A stretch of 64,000 nt of DNA from Candidatus Omnitrophota bacterium (GTDB lineage: Bacteria > CAIJMQ01). The notes below the pieces were generated by a model. The model was not told the origin of the DNA and searched no databases. It worked only from the letters and a program-made list of their open reading frames with translations. A program made the translations under genes and the position numbers. The stretch is from assembly GCA_018812925.1 (NCBI GenBank), contig JAHJCU010000004.1, positions 62,001-126,000 of the forward strand, in the 5' to 3' direction. Positions 1 to 8,957 of this stretch are shown one piece after another; position 1 is the first letter of the stretch, and every line of letters starts with the position of its first letter.

Positions 1-515
1 TCATATAAGCGATCGACCAAAGTATTATCTTCGGGGGCAAATCGGACAACAAGAAAAGCGGGTTTTGATGAACGTCGCTTTTCAATCTGAATTTCAAACG
101 GTATCTTTGGCACATTATATTTGCCACATCCGTATGGTAAAGCTGGGACATTTTCAAGAATCCATTTCTTTATACTATCCGTAAAGTCCGACCAATTAGT
201 GCCAGTTGGAATTGCGTAAAATGGTACAGTAAGTCTAACTCTGTCAGAAAACTTACCAATTAGTTGTGATTTGATTTTACCAAAAACTTTCGTAAATCGT
301 GCATCATCTCGACGCTGGTATTGAAATGTATCTATACTTGTATGTTCTATAGCGATTTTAAAACCATTCCCTCTTGCAATAGCATCAATTTCTTTTATTG
401 AACCATTAACTTCATCAGGCCAAGCAACTATTGATAAAGGAACACCCTTCTTATTCACTAAATGTTTTACGAACGCCTTAATAACTACATCCTGATGCTC
501 CTTTTGCACTATCAC
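1..515 (-). CDS. hypothetical protein (partial, runs off left edge)
   Basis: An open frame of 171 codons without a stop continues past base 1, so the C-terminus is missing. The GTG at 513-515 overlaps the stop of the upstream gene in a GTGA arrangement, which suggests translational coupling; a second GTG lies two codons later. The visible protein is soluble-looking, without signal peptide or membrane segment. Recognisable stretches are an IEHTSID segment followed by an arginine/aspartate-rich part (YQRRDDARF) and a later VPFYAIP segment. I do not recognise the family. The acidic and basic residues after a beta-like stretch could fit a nuclease fold, but that is speculation. Confidence 0.6.
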   Translation of the reverse strand, partial: MIVQKEHQDVVIKAFVKHLVNKKGVPLSIVAWPDEVNGSIKEIDAIARGNGFKIAIEHTSIDTFQYQRRDDARFTKVFGKIKSQLIGKFSDRVRLTVPFYAIPTGTNWSDFTDSIKKWILENVPALPYGCGKYNVPKIPFEIQIEKRRSSKPAFLVVRFAPEDNTLVDRLY

Positions 516-1033
516 TTCGTCCCTTTTGCACTGACAATGTTCCAAGAGAAAGTTTGTTTTTCCTCTAAACTAAACCCAAGGTCGGCATCAAATGTCTGTG
601 ATGTAAGAGACGCACAGTTTTCAGCAAGTGCATATTTAGGAGTAAGCCGATATTCTCTTGCAAGTTCTTCAGTTCCGTTTGAATTTTTAATAATAATTTT
701 AACTGTTACTTCTGACACCGTCCAATTTGAGCCATTATAAACATCACACTCAATCCGTTTGTAATTAATTGATGCTTTACCAGTTAGTTTTGAAAGTTCA
801 GAATCAGGTAAGGGTAATTCAATAGAAGCATCTAATCTCTTTACTCCTAATTGACGCCAACCACTGCTTAGTGAAAGAACCTCCGTTCGCCCTGTTAGTC
901 TATCTATTCTTACAGGAGAAACATTATTCCCAACTTTCATCTGGTCATATCTATATCGTGTAGGCCATACAAAAATGCAGAACAAAAATATAATTACTAC
1001 TACTATCACTAAACCAACTATCTTATATTTCAT
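512..1033 (-). CDS. membrane-anchored hypothetical protein
   Basis: The 173-residue protein has one N-terminal hydrophobic segment (residues 5-23) after MKYK, consistent with an uncleaved signal anchor and a periplasmic C-terminal part. The segment around residues 90-125 (CDVYNGSNWTVSEVTVKI) resembles the beta-sandwich FxLYD-type domains of small cell-envelope proteins, but the match is by eye only. The start is supported by GAGG six bases before the ATG. It is the third of four minus-strand genes and its stop overlaps the next gene's start. Function unknown. Confidence 0.65.
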   Translation of the reverse strand: MKYKIVGLVIVVVIIFLFCIFVWPTRYRYDQMKVGNNVSPVRIDRLTGRTEVLSLSSGWRQLGVKRLDASIELPLPDSELSKLTGKASINYKRIECDVYNGSNWTVSEVTVKIIIKNSNGTEELAREYRLTPKYALAENCASLTSQTFDADLGFSLEEKQTFSWNIVSAKGTK

Positions 1034-1090
1034 TATCTACCTCTCTTTCTTTCATCTTTTTTCTAAAAATCCTCAATTTTCATCTAAAAC

Positions 1091-1150
1091 TGATGTTTTT
1101 TGCATAAAAACGCTCATTTTTCACTCAAAAACGTTAAAAAACCGCATTTT
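1091..1150. repeat. copy A of ~60-bp AT-rich direct repeat
   Basis: On the minus strand this stretch aligns with 1842-1903 over about 55 bases in the same orientation; both contain the core GAAAAATGAGC/TAAAAATGAGC and a GTTTTT...GCAAAAA inverted pair. It lies directly after the lipoprotein stop codon, whereas copy B lies directly before its start, so the gene is bracketed by direct repeats. Confidence 0.6.
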
Positions 1151-1151
1151 T

Positions 1152-1847
1152 TTAGAATTTATTATCAAGAAGTTCACAGTCTAGGAATGCTTTCTTTACT
1201 CTAACATAACTTGCAGGAATTTCCGGGGTGAAAGTGTCCTCTGAAAAAACAGGGTTATATTCTATACTCTCGCATTCGTAGGATTCTTTGAAAAAAGGGT
1301 CATTTTCAGGTCCGATTATATGTTCTTTCTTAAGGAGCACGTTTTTCTCTTTATCTATCCAATATTTAAGACTCACTTCCACCCTATCACGAGTACCCCC
1401 TATTTTGCAAACAATACAATCTCTTCCTGCCACTTTATCCTCACTGACCTGAACAGGAGCTCCAAACGGATTCATTGAGACAGGCATTTTCCAGAACGGT
1501 AGTTGTCTCCCGCTCCATTTCCATTTTTTCCATTTTGCAAGTTTTTCTTTTTTGTCAATATCATAAAACGTCGCATCGTCGTAGAGCCATCTATCGTTTA
1601 TGTTAAACTTTTTACCGGAAATACTGATATTAATCTTGTTTTCTTTCCCACCTATAATCTTAGCGCCTTTATATATCCACACACCCTTAAAACTCTTATC
1701 GTCAGCATTAACTTTCGTAATTAAATTATCTATACCTGACTCAGAATCATCCCTTTTTGAAGAACTGCAACCTGAAGAAGTTATTGTTATTAGTAATAAT
1801 AGAATAAAGAGTGCTTCTTTTTTAAAAAATTTGCGATTTTTATCCAT
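1152..1847 (-). CDS. lipoprotein, possibly LolA/RseB-fold
   Basis: From the ATG at 1847 the protein begins MDKNRKFFKKEALFI and has a hydrophobic stretch ending in SSGC, a lipobox for lipid attachment. An in-frame ATG at 1868 would add seven residues, but it lies inside repeat copy B and neither start has a clear Shine-Dalgarno. The rest (about 205 residues) alternates beta strands and ends with KYWIDKEKNVLLKK...YNPVFSEDTFTPEIP. That pattern (substrate-like beta sheet, then a strand reporting what is left) is typical of outer-membrane lipoprotein-sorting LolA-like proteins. Family assignment is by motif memory only. Its neighbours are other lipoproteins on the same strand. Confidence 0.65.
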   Translation of the reverse strand: MDKNRKFFKKEALFILLLLITITSSGCSSSKRDDSESGIDNLITKVNADDKSFKGVWIYKGAKIIGGKENKINISISGKKFNINDRWLYDDATFYDIDKKEKLAKWKKWKWSGRQLPFWKMPVSMNPFGAPVQVSEDKVAGRDCIVCKIGGTRDRVEVSLKYWIDKEKNVLLKKEHIIGPENDPFFKESYECESIEYNPVFSEDTFTPEIPASYVRVKKAFLDCELLDNKF

Positions 1848-1903
1848 TTTTGCGCAAAAACTGCTCATTTTTAATCAAAAATGCTTCAAAAAGTGCTATT
1901 TTG
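1842..1903. repeat. copy B of ~60-bp AT-rich direct repeat
   Basis: Partner of 1091-1150. It contains two small palindromes: TTTTTGCGCAAAAA and CATTTTT-GATT-AAAAATG. The upstream candidate start codon of the lipoprotein gene falls inside the repeat, which is why the downstream ATG at 1847 is preferred. Confidence 0.6.
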
Positions 1904-1905
1904 CT

Positions 1906-2826
1906 CTATTTTACTTTTTGCATCTTACTCCAAGTTTCTCCTCTGTCTTTGCTCGTGAAGTAATGGAGTTCATAGGTGGGCGCATCCCCTTGTGGCATAG
2001 CTTCAAAAATATTTGGTATCCATGCTTGAAAAATAAGATACATAGTATCATCAATAGAGGCGGTATACGGTTCCTTAACCAACACCTTCAACTCTCCGGG
2101 AGTTACAGTATGCCAGTTTTTTCCTCTATCCTCTGTAAATGAAATAAAAGGCATGTTTTTCTTTTCTCCACCTGCATAGGTCAAATAGACCATACCTTTT
2201 GAGTCTTTGGAAAAACAGATATCTTCCCCGCTTCTTAAGCTTTCTACCTCTTTCCAATTCCTGCCTCCATCAGAAGAGAAAGTGAAATAAATCATCCCTT
2301 TAAACAGCTTTTCATACCAGCAAATATAAATAACTTTTTTACTATCCACAAATATCACAGGATGCGTTCCGGCTGTTTCTTTGCTGTTAAGTATTATCTG
2401 TTCCTGCCAATTTTTACCTCCATCGGTGGATTTAGAGAAAAATACAGCTTTGAACTGGGAGAGTAAATCTTCTTGAGTAAGCGTTTCTACGGCCGCGGAA
2501 TTACCGGACCAACTCAAATATAGAGTATCTTCATTGTCAACGGTTAATACGCTACCCCACGCACTGTAGGTTAAGTAAGTTTCTGCACTGCCGGCAGACT
2601 TCCATGTTTTACCGTCATCAGATGAGTAAAGAACGGGAATACTTTTTCCTCCGTAGCGTTCAGCTATTTTATAGAGGTTGCCTCTTGTATCTTTAACCAC
2701 TCTTTGTTGCTTATACTCTTTTATGACTTTAGTTAGTGGTTTGTCACCTCCCCTGAACCAATCACAACCACACAGAAAAAAGGATATCACAGTGAGGAAT
2801 GATAATATCAGGAATTTCCTGTTCAC
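1906..2826 (-). CDS. secreted lipoprotein with BNR/Asp-box repeats (sialidase-like propeller)
   Basis: The 306-residue protein starts MNRKFLILSFLTVISFFLCGC, a lipoprotein signal with lipobox LCGC. At least five Asp-box motifs (S-x-D-x-G-x-T/N-W pattern) are spaced along it: SSDDGKTW, STDGGKNW, SSDGGRNW, TEDRGKNW and SKDRGETW. These mark blades of a beta-propeller as in sialidases and related sorting or photosystem-assembly proteins. I see no evidence for sialidase catalytic residues, so a carbohydrate-binding or structural envelope role is as likely as hydrolysis. It precedes the LolA-like lipoprotein on the same strand and follows the acyl-CoA dehydrogenase gene by eight bases. Confidence 0.8.
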   Translation of the reverse strand: MNRKFLILSFLTVISFFLCGCDWFRGGDKPLTKVIKEYKQQRVVKDTRGNLYKIAERYGGKSIPVLYSSDDGKTWKSAGSAETYLTYSAWGSVLTVDNEDTLYLSWSGNSAAVETLTQEDLLSQFKAVFFSKSTDGGKNWQEQIILNSKETAGTHPVIFVDSKKVIYICWYEKLFKGMIYFTFSSDGGRNWKEVESLRSGEDICFSKDSKGMVYLTYAGGEKKNMPFISFTEDRGKNWHTVTPGELKVLVKEPYTASIDDTMYLIFQAWIPNIFEAMPQGDAPTYELHYFTSKDRGETWSKMQKVK

Positions 2827-2834
2827 CTTAATAG

Positions 2835-3974
2835 CTATTTCCCTTTTAGGATGTAGTTAGCAATAATGTTTCGTTGGATTTGTGATGTGCCTTCTATTAT
2901 CTCAAAAAGTTTTGCTTCGCGCATAAGTCGTTCAACAGCATAATCCTTCATATAACCTGAACCGCCGAATACCTGTACTGATTTGACTGTTGTATTCATT
3001 GCGACTTCGGAAGCATAGAGCTTACCCATTGAAGCAACTTTTTCAAACGGCTTGCCGTTGTCTTTAAGCCAGGCGGCTTCGTATAGAAGGAGTTTAGCCG
3101 CTTCAATTTCTGTAGCCATATCGGCTAATATGTGCTGAACTGCCTGGAAGGATGATATCGGTTTATCGAACTGGATTCTTTCTTTGGAATACTGAAGTGC
3201 TTTCTCGTAGGCGGATTCTGCAACGCCCAATGCACCTATGCCCACTCCGATTCTGCCAACATCGAATGTTTCCATTGCAACTCGAAATCCTCTACCCTCC
3301 TGAGTAAGAATATTGGCTTTGGGAACTCTGCAATCATCTAATACTAATTCCACATTTGATAGACCTGCAAATCCCATTTTGTCAAAATGTTGTCCTACGG
3401 AAAATCCTTTAGTACCTTTCTCTACTATAAAAGCTGTAAAGCCTCTTGCGCCTTTATTAGGTCTGGTAGTAGCGATGACTATGAATGTGGAAGCTTCTCC
3501 GCCATTTGTTATGAATATTTTTCTGCCGTTTAGGATGTATGAATCGCCGTCTTCTTTTGCTATTGTTTTAACATTTCCCGCATCCGAACCGGCTTCAGGT
3601 TCTGTAAGCGCAAAAGCGCCTACCCCGTCTTTTGCGAGAGGAACGAGATATTTCTTTTTTTGTTCTTCAGTGCCAAATGTCATAAGAGGATATACACATA
3701 AAAGATTTGCCCCAAAAGAAAGCCCTGTAGTCCCACAAGCCTTGGATATTTCCTCGGCTATCAATGACCATGTCATAAAGTCCATCCCCAAACCGCCGTA
3801 TGCTTCAGGTATAACCAAACCCAATAAATCCATATCCGATAAAAGTTTGAGATTTTCTTTAGGGAATTTTCCTTCTCTTTCAACCTCCTCGGCTCTTGGC
3901 GCAATTTTTTCTTTGCAAACTTTCTTTACTTCTGCAAGCATTAATTCTTGTTCTTCGGTTAAACTAAAATCCAT
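2835..3974 (-). CDS. acyl-CoA dehydrogenase (short-chain type)
   Basis: This FAD enzyme oxidises an acyl-CoA to the trans-2-enoyl-CoA and passes electrons to an electron-transfer flavoprotein. At 379 residues it has the usual length for short-chain/butyryl-CoA dehydrogenases. The signature ALTEPEAGSD is at 122-131. The C-terminal EGTSQIQRN segment carries the expected catalytic glutamate near residue 361, the position used by short-chain members. An AAAGGA ribosome site lies before the ATG. It sits 24 bases downstream of fabF on the same strand, so it may be co-transcribed with fatty acid synthesis genes. No ETF genes are in the window. Exact substrate cannot be read from sequence. Confidence 0.93.
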   Translation of the reverse strand: MDFSLTEEQELMLAEVKKVCKEKIAPRAEEVEREGKFPKENLKLLSDMDLLGLVIPEAYGGLGMDFMTWSLIAEEISKACGTTGLSFGANLLCVYPLMTFGTEEQKKKYLVPLAKDGVGAFALTEPEAGSDAGNVKTIAKEDGDSYILNGRKIFITNGGEASTFIVIATTRPNKGARGFTAFIVEKGTKGFSVGQHFDKMGFAGLSNVELVLDDCRVPKANILTQEGRGFRVAMETFDVGRIGVGIGALGVAESAYEKALQYSKERIQFDKPISSFQAVQHILADMATEIEAAKLLLYEAAWLKDNGKPFEKVASMGKLYASEVAMNTTVKSVQVFGGSGYMKDYAVERLMREAKLFEIIEGTSQIQRNIIANYILKGK

Positions 3975-3998
3975 TTTTTATTATCCTTTCTTGAATTA

Positions 3999-5243
3999 TT
4001 AATTCTCAAATTTTTTAACCGCCAAACAGGCGTTATGTCCGCCAAAACCAAAAGAATTGGAAATTGCAACTTTTACCTCTTTTTCTCTTGCTTTATTTGG
4101 AACATAATCCAAATCACATTCAGGGTCAGGATTTTCATAATTGATAGTGGGATGAATGACACTGTTTTCAATTGTTTTCACACAAGCAATGAGCTCAACG
4201 ACTCCTCCTGCTCCAAGCATATGCCCGGTCATTGATTTAGTAGAAGAAATCGGAATTTTATAAGCATCTTGTCCGAAAAGTTTTTTGATTGCGAGTGTTT
4301 CAATTTTATCGTTATATTGCGTAGAAGTTCCGTGTGCGTTTATATAATCCACCTCGGATAAATTTATTTTAGCATCTTCAAGCGCTTTGGCCATGACCAA
4401 TTTTGCGCCTTTGCCTTCAGGGTCGGGAGCCGTGATATGATAAGCGTCCGCAGTCATTCCAAAACCAACAAGTTCAGCATATATACGAGCACCTCTTTTT
4501 TGAGCGTGTTCTAAACTCTCAAGAACAAGTGTTCCGCTGCCGTCAGCCATAACAAAACCATCTCTGTCTTTATCAAAAGGGCGGGATGCTTCCTGCGGCG
4601 AATCATTTCGTGTTGACAACGCTTTCATCTGGCCAAAACCAGACAGACCCAAGGTTGTTATAGCGGCGTCACTACCACCAGTGATAATGATGTCTGATTC
4701 ACCATAACGGATGGTTCTGAAGGATATGCCTATAGCATGAGAAGCGGAAGCACAAGCCGTTGCAATAGACATGTTAGGGCCTTTAAAACCAAAATTAATT
4801 GCTATTAGCCCAGGCGCTTCATCAGCGATAAGCATGGGAATAAGAAACGGCGAGACCTTTGAGGGTCCTTTCTCCAAAAGGATAGCATGTTGGTCTTCTA
4901 TAACTTGCAATCCGCCAATTCCCGAACCAAGAATTACACCGGCTCTTTCTTTGTTTATTTTTGCTAAATCAATATCTGCGTCTTCAACAGCCATATAAGA
5001 TGAAACTATGGCATACTGCGCAAATTTATCTAAACGTCTTACGTTTTTGGCGTCTATATAAGCGCTCGGGTCAAAGTTTTTCACTTCGCCGGCAATCCGG
5101 GAAGTATAAGAAGAAACGTCAAAATAGGTTATTTTTTGTATTCCGCTTTTTCCTTCCAAAAGCGAAGCCCAAAAATCTTTCACGTTGTTGCCAATAGGAG
5201 TAACACATCCCATCCCAGTAATAACTACGCGTTTTGGTTGCAT
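3999..5243 (-). CDS. fabF: 3-oxoacyl-ACP synthase II
   Basis: Condensing enzyme of type II fatty acid synthesis: it joins malonyl-ACP to a growing acyl-ACP with loss of CO2. The 414-residue length matches FabF. The nucleophilic cysteine is C164 in TACASASHA. The two active-site histidines are in NAHGTST (about 304) and TGHMLGAGG (about 341), giving the full Cys-His-His triad of elongating synthases. It follows acpP on the same strand. The start ATG ([12 protein letters not shown]) has no obvious Shine-Dalgarno, and a palindromic spacer (5260-5295) lies just upstream, which could affect expression relative to acpP. Confidence 0.97.
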   Translation of the reverse strand: MQPKRVVITGMGCVTPIGNNVKDFWASLLEGKSGIQKITYFDVSSYTSRIAGEVKNFDPSAYIDAKNVRRLDKFAQYAIVSSYMAVEDADIDLAKINKERAGVILGSGIGGLQVIEDQHAILLEKGPSKVSPFLIPMLIADEAPGLIAINFGFKGPNMSIATACASASHAIGISFRTIRYGESDIIITGGSDAAITTLGLSGFGQMKALSTRNDSPQEASRPFDKDRDGFVMADGSGTLVLESLEHAQKRGARIYAELVGFGMTADAYHITAPDPEGKGAKLVMAKALEDAKINLSEVDYINAHGTSTQYNDKIETLAIKKLFGQDAYKIPISSTKSMTGHMLGAGGVVELIACVKTIENSVIHPTINYENPDPECDLDYVPNKAREKEVKVAISNSFGFGGHNACLAVKKFEN

Positions 5244-5259
5244 ATCTGAATTTTAGATT

Positions 5260-5295
5260 ATCAGGATATTGAGACTAGCATCCCAATATCCTGAT
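5260..5295. repeat. inverted repeat in the acpP-fabF spacer
   Basis: ATCAGGATATTG (5260-5271) and CAATATCCTGAT (5284-5295) are perfect 12-base inverted arms around a 12-base loop. There is no T-run on the minus strand after it, so it is not a classic terminator. The wording (GATATTGGGATGCTAG) is similar to the GATACTGGATGCTTGATACTAG repeats found elsewhere in the window. Confidence 0.75.
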
Positions 5296-5325
5296 ATCTT
5301 TTATTATTGTTTATTTGAAAAAACG

Positions 5326-5562
5326 TTATTTACCGTGGTTGTTTATGTAGGTTATAGCTTCTCCTACGCTACGAATTTTTTCCGCTTCTTCGTCAGGAAT
5401 TTCTATGTTAAATGATTCCTCTAAAGCCATTACTAACTCTACGGTATCTAGGGAATCGGCTCCCAAATCATCAATAAAAGAAGCGTTTTCAGTTACTTGT
5501 TCTTTTTTAACTCCTAGTTGTTCAACAATTATGTCTTTTACTTTCTGTTCAATGTCTGACAT
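5326..5562 (-). CDS. acpP: acyl carrier protein
   Basis: This 78-residue acidic protein carries acyl chains during fatty acid synthesis on a phosphopantetheine arm. The arm attaches to S37 in [10 protein letters not shown], the standard ACP motif; AcpS, encoded at 18866-19249, would make this modification. The start is well supported by GGGAGG five bases before the ATG. It heads the minus-strand acpP-fabF-acyl-CoA dehydrogenase group and is divergent from the radical SAM gene at 5709, so the 146-base gap between them should hold its promoter. Confidence 0.97.
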   Translation of the reverse strand: MSDIEQKVKDIIVEQLGVKKEQVTENASFIDDLGADSLDTVELVMALEESFNIEIPDEEAEKIRSVGEAITYINNHGK

Positions 5563-5672
5563 TCTATCCTCCCTTTTTTAGAATTTAAAAAGAAATTACA
5601 TTGAATTATATCAGAATTTTTTATTTGCTTACAATATATTATTTAAAACCTATGCCCGGAATTGTTAAATAA

Positions 5673-5701
5673 TTTCATGTTTTTTGCAAAATTGCTATAC
5701 T
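5673..5701 (+). promoter_or_regulatory. possible promoter of the radical SAM gene, near-leaderless
   Basis: TATACT at 5696-5701 lies seven bases before the ATG at 5709; a poor -35 candidate, TTTCAT (5673-5678), is 17 bases upstream. No Shine-Dalgarno precedes the ATG. If real, transcription would begin at or next to the start codon. Confidence 0.35.
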
Positions 5702-5708
5702 GTATGGC

Positions 5709-6716
5709 ATGAAAGAAGCTTGGTTTTATAATGCAACGGAAAATAAAAATGTAACATGTTTTTTATGTCCGCATAACTGCCAAATCAAGCCAGGGGAAAG
5801 AGGACAATGCAATGTAAGGGAAAACATCAACGGGAAACTTTATTCACTCGTATATGGGAAAATTATTGCCGAACATATAGACCCAATCGAAAAAAAACCG
5901 ATTTACCACATATTGCCCGGTTCTTCGTCATACTCAATAGGGACTGTCGGCTGTAATCTTTCCTGCCGCAACTGCCAAAACTGGCAAATATCACAATTAG
6001 ATAAAAAATCTCCTATTCAAGGAAAGGACACCACCCCCAAAGAAATCGTAAAAAATGCTATTGAAAGTAATTGCAAATCCATTGCTTACACCTATACTGA
6101 GCCGACAATTTTTTATGAATTCGCTTATGATTGCGCAGTCCTTGCGCACTTGGAAGGTTTAAAAAATATTTTTGTCACGAACGGTTATATAAACAGCGAA
6201 CCTTTGAAAAAAATAGCTCCTTTTTTAGATGCGTGTAATGTTGATTTAAAATCTCTGAGAAAAGAAACTTATAAAAAAATCTGCGGGGGGAAATTAGAGC
6301 CGGTGAAAAACAGTATAAAACTGATGAAAAAATTAGGAATTTGGGTCGAAATTACGACTTTGATTATTCCAAAAGTAAACGATTCTTTCGAAGAAATCGC
6401 CGATATAGCCGATTTTATAAAAGACATTGGAGAAGAAACCCCTTGGCATATATCAGCTTTCTTCCCAAATTATCTTATGACGGATATTGCACATACTTCG
6501 GTATCTTCCTTAATAAAAGCCAGGCAAATAGGTATGGATAAAGGATTAAAATATGTATATACAGGGAATATCTCGATAGATGAAAACGAAAACACTTATT
6601 GCTATAATTGTAAAAATTTACTGATCCAAAGGCACGGATTTTCAGTAATTAAAAATATCGTCAAAAACAAAAAATGCCCGAATTGCAATGCAAAAATAGA
6701 CGGTTTTTTAGAATAA
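5709..6716 (+). CDS. AmmeMemoRadiSam-type radical SAM protein (AmrS-like)
   Basis: A 335-residue radical SAM enzyme related to pyruvate formate-lyase activating enzymes. The 4Fe-4S motif is C82-x3-C86-x2-C89 in VGCNLSCRNCQNW. The N-terminus has a further cysteine cluster (CFLCPHNC at 17-24, then C34 in RGQC), and the C-terminus a CxxC...CPNC zinc-ribbon-like pair. This layout with the CPHNC...GQC head is that of the AmmeMemoRadiSam group, normally accompanied by Memo-like and AMMECR1 proteins; neither is in this window. The substrate of the family is not established to my knowledge. It lies upstream of glnA on the same strand. Confidence 0.85.
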   Translation: MKEAWFYNATENKNVTCFLCPHNCQIKPGERGQCNVRENINGKLYSLVYGKIIAEHIDPIEKKPIYHILPGSSSYSIGTVGCNLSCRNCQNWQISQLDKKSPIQGKDTTPKEIVKNAIESNCKSIAYTYTEPTIFYEFAYDCAVLAHLEGLKNIFVTNGYINSEPLKKIAPFLDACNVDLKSLRKETYKKICGGKLEPVKNSIKLMKKLGIWVEITTLIIPKVNDSFEEIADIADFIKDIGEETPWHISAFFPNYLMTDIAHTSVSSLIKARQIGMDKGLKYVYTGNISIDENENTYCYNCKNLLIQRHGFSVIKNIVKNKKCPNCNAKIDGFLE

Positions 6717-6740
6717 ATGTTTTCAGAGTTCAAAAATCTG

Positions 6741-6776
6741 TATAATCATATATAATGTAAAGATTACCACAGGAGG
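6741..6776 (+). promoter_or_regulatory. promoter region and ribosome site of glnA
   Basis: Two perfect TATAAT hexamers occur ten bases apart (6741-6746 and 6751-6756), without strong -35 boxes. A strong AGGAGG (6771-6776) precedes the ATG at 6781. No TGGCAC-N5-TTGC sigma-54 element is visible although rpoN is nearby. Confidence 0.5.
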
Positions 6777-6780
6777 AAAA

Positions 6781-8109
6781 ATGGATAAAAGACAGGAAAT
6801 TTTAAAATTAGCAAAAAAGGAAAAGATAAGATTCATAAGATTATGGTTTACCGATATATTGGGATTTTTAAAGAGTTTTGCCATTACCATAGATGAACTG
6901 GAAGAAGCTTTATATGAAGGCAAGGGTTTTGACGGCTCTTCAATAGAAGGATTTGCAAGAATAGACGAAAGCGATATGGTCGCTTTACCGGACCCCGACA
7001 CTTTTGTAATCCTTCCCTGGGGACCGTCCAGCGATATAAAAGTCGCAAGAATGTTCTGCGACATTAAAAACCCCGACGGTTCGGCTTATGACGGAGACCC
7101 GCGTTATGTCCTAAAACGAATATTAAAAAAGGTCAAAGACATGGGATATACTTTTTATGTGGGACCGGAACTTGAATATTTCTATTTCAAGAATTCGCAA
7201 CCAAAAGCAGAGCCGATTGATTTCGGAGGATATTTTGACCTGACTCCAATGGACATAGCAAGTGATTTAAGGAAAAAAACCGTAATAGCGTTAGAGTCAA
7301 TGGGCATACCCGTTGAATATTCCCATCACGAAGTGGCTCCCTCTCAACATGAAATCGATTTAAGATACAGAGACGCGTTAACAATGGCTGACACGGTTAT
7401 GACTTACAGACTTGTTGTAAAAGAAATAGCATTGCAAAATAATGTTTACGCGACATTTATGCCAAAACCTATTTTTGGAATGAATGGTAGCGGTATGCAT
7501 ACACATATGTCCTTGTTCAAGGGGACAAGAAATGCATTTTTTGATAAGAACGATAAATATCATATTTCAAAAATTGCAAAAAATTTCATTGCAGGATTAA
7601 TGGAACATGCGCAAGAAATAACATCAATCACCAACCAATGGGTAAATTCATACAAGAGATTAGTCCCTGGATATGAGGCCCCTGCCTATATCTCATGGGC
7701 AAGTAGAAACCGTTCTGACTTAATCAGAATACCAATGTATAAACCCGGAAGGGAGAAAGCAACAAGAGTGGAATACCGCGCGCCCGACCCCGCCTGCAAT
7801 CCTTATCTTGCGTTTTCTATAATGTTAGCTGCAGGGCTTGAAGGTATGAAAAAAGGATATAAACTCAAAACTCCGATAGAAAGAAATGTATACGAGATAG
7901 GCGAAGAAGAAAGGAAAAAGTTGGGCATAGACACTCTACCTGGCGACTTATACGAAGCTGTTTTGCTTACAAGCAAAAGCAAACTTGTAAAAGAAACTCT
8001 GGGAGACCATGTTTTCAATAAATTCCTGGAAAATAAAAAGATAGAATGGAATAATTACAGAGCTCAAGTTACTTCCTATGAAATGGATAGATACTATTCA
8101 ATACTATAA
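6781..8109 (+). CDS. glnA: glutamine synthetase type I (alpha subgroup)
   Basis: Condenses glutamate and ammonia to glutamine using ATP; the main ammonium assimilation enzyme. At 442 residues it fits GSI. Seen motifs: FDGSSIEGFARIDESD near 49-64, a VGPELEYFYF glutamate metal ligand, NGSGMHTHMS, and the RVEYRAPDPACNPYLAF segment. The C-terminal part lacks the NLYDL-type tyrosine context that is adenylylated in GSI-beta, and the overall length suggests GSI-alpha, so control is likely by feedback and not by adenylylation. It is followed after 14 bases by nadE, an ammonia- or glutamine-related amidating enzyme. Confidence 0.97.
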   Translation: MDKRQEILKLAKKEKIRFIRLWFTDILGFLKSFAITIDELEEALYEGKGFDGSSIEGFARIDESDMVALPDPDTFVILPWGPSSDIKVARMFCDIKNPDGSAYDGDPRYVLKRILKKVKDMGYTFYVGPELEYFYFKNSQPKAEPIDFGGYFDLTPMDIASDLRKKTVIALESMGIPVEYSHHEVAPSQHEIDLRYRDALTMADTVMTYRLVVKEIALQNNVYATFMPKPIFGMNGSGMHTHMSLFKGTRNAFFDKNDKYHISKIAKNFIAGLMEHAQEITSITNQWVNSYKRLVPGYEAPAYISWASRNRSDLIRIPMYKPGREKATRVEYRAPDPACNPYLAFSIMLAAGLEGMKKGYKLKTPIERNVYEIGEEERKKLGIDTLPGDLYEAVLLTSKSKLVKETLGDHVFNKFLENKKIEWNNYRAQVTSYEMDRYYSIL

Positions 8110-8123
8110 ATTCAAAATTTAAA

Positions 8124-8855
8124 ATGCAGGATTTAATAGATAATATAAGTATTTGGATTAAAGAAGAAATAGAAAAAGCAGGGAAAGATGGAGTGGTTTT
8201 GGGACTTTCGGGCGGATTGGATTCCACAATAACCGCATTTTTATGTAAACAAGCGCTGGGACAAGAAAAAGTTCTGGGGATCATAATGCCATGCCATCCT
8301 AATCCGAATGTTTCGGAAGATACAAAGTTGTCCGTTGAATTTTTAAAAATCCCCACTAAATATATAGACCTTACTCCTGCATATGATGTGTTTTTATCTA
8401 TTCTTCCTGAGGGGAACAAAACATCGCACTCCAACTTAAAAGTCCGCCTTCGCATGGCTACACTCTATTATTTTGCAAATAAGTTTAATTATCTTGTTGC
8501 TGGAACAAGCAACAAATCAGAATATAATGTTGGATATTTTACAAAATACGGAGACGGAGCAGTTGACCTTATGCCTATTGCGGATATATACAAAACAGAA
8601 TTGTTCAAATTAGCAGAATATATAAATGTACCAAAAAAAATAATCGACAAGCCTCCGTCCGCAGACCTATGGGAAGGACAAACCGACGAAAAAGAACTTG
8701 GTATAACTTATGAAAAACTGGACAATGCGTTAAAAAATCTTTTAGAAAATAAAAAACCTGCAAATAGTGCGCAAGAAAAATTAGTTGAAAAAATGATAAA
8801 AGAATCTGTGCACAAAAAAATACTCCCACCAATATTTAAAAGAAAAAATAATTAG
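8124..8855 (+). CDS. nadE: NH3-dependent NAD+ synthetase
   Basis: Last step of NAD synthesis: amidation of deamido-NAD with ATP. The 243-residue protein has only the synthetase domain, with the ATP-pyrophosphatase loop SGGLDS at 29-34 and typical later motifs (GTSNKSEYNVGYFTKYGDG and PSADLWEGQTDE). Because the N-terminal glutaminase domain is missing, free ammonia should be the nitrogen donor. It is 14 bases after glnA and probably co-transcribed. No Shine-Dalgarno is evident before the ATG; the preceding bases are a TTCAAAATTTAAA stretch. Confidence 0.96.
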   Translation: MQDLIDNISIWIKEEIEKAGKDGVVLGLSGGLDSTITAFLCKQALGQEKVLGIIMPCHPNPNVSEDTKLSVEFLKIPTKYIDLTPAYDVFLSILPEGNKTSHSNLKVRLRMATLYYFANKFNYLVAGTSNKSEYNVGYFTKYGDGAVDLMPIADIYKTELFKLAEYINVPKKIIDKPPSADLWEGQTDEKELGITYEKLDNALKNLLENKKPANSAQEKLVEKMIKESVHKKILPPIFKRKNN

Positions 8856-8957
8856 TTAATAAGGTCCTGATATTGGGTCGTGACAGGGTTACAGAAAAAC
8901 ATTTTCTATACAGAAATAAAATCGGGAGTATATTAATCTTTTTTAATCATTAACATT

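Noticed and set aside
6717-6780. Sigma-54 promoter for glnA
   Set aside because: No GG/GC dinucleotides at the -24/-12 spacing; two TATAAT boxes fit the housekeeping sigma better.
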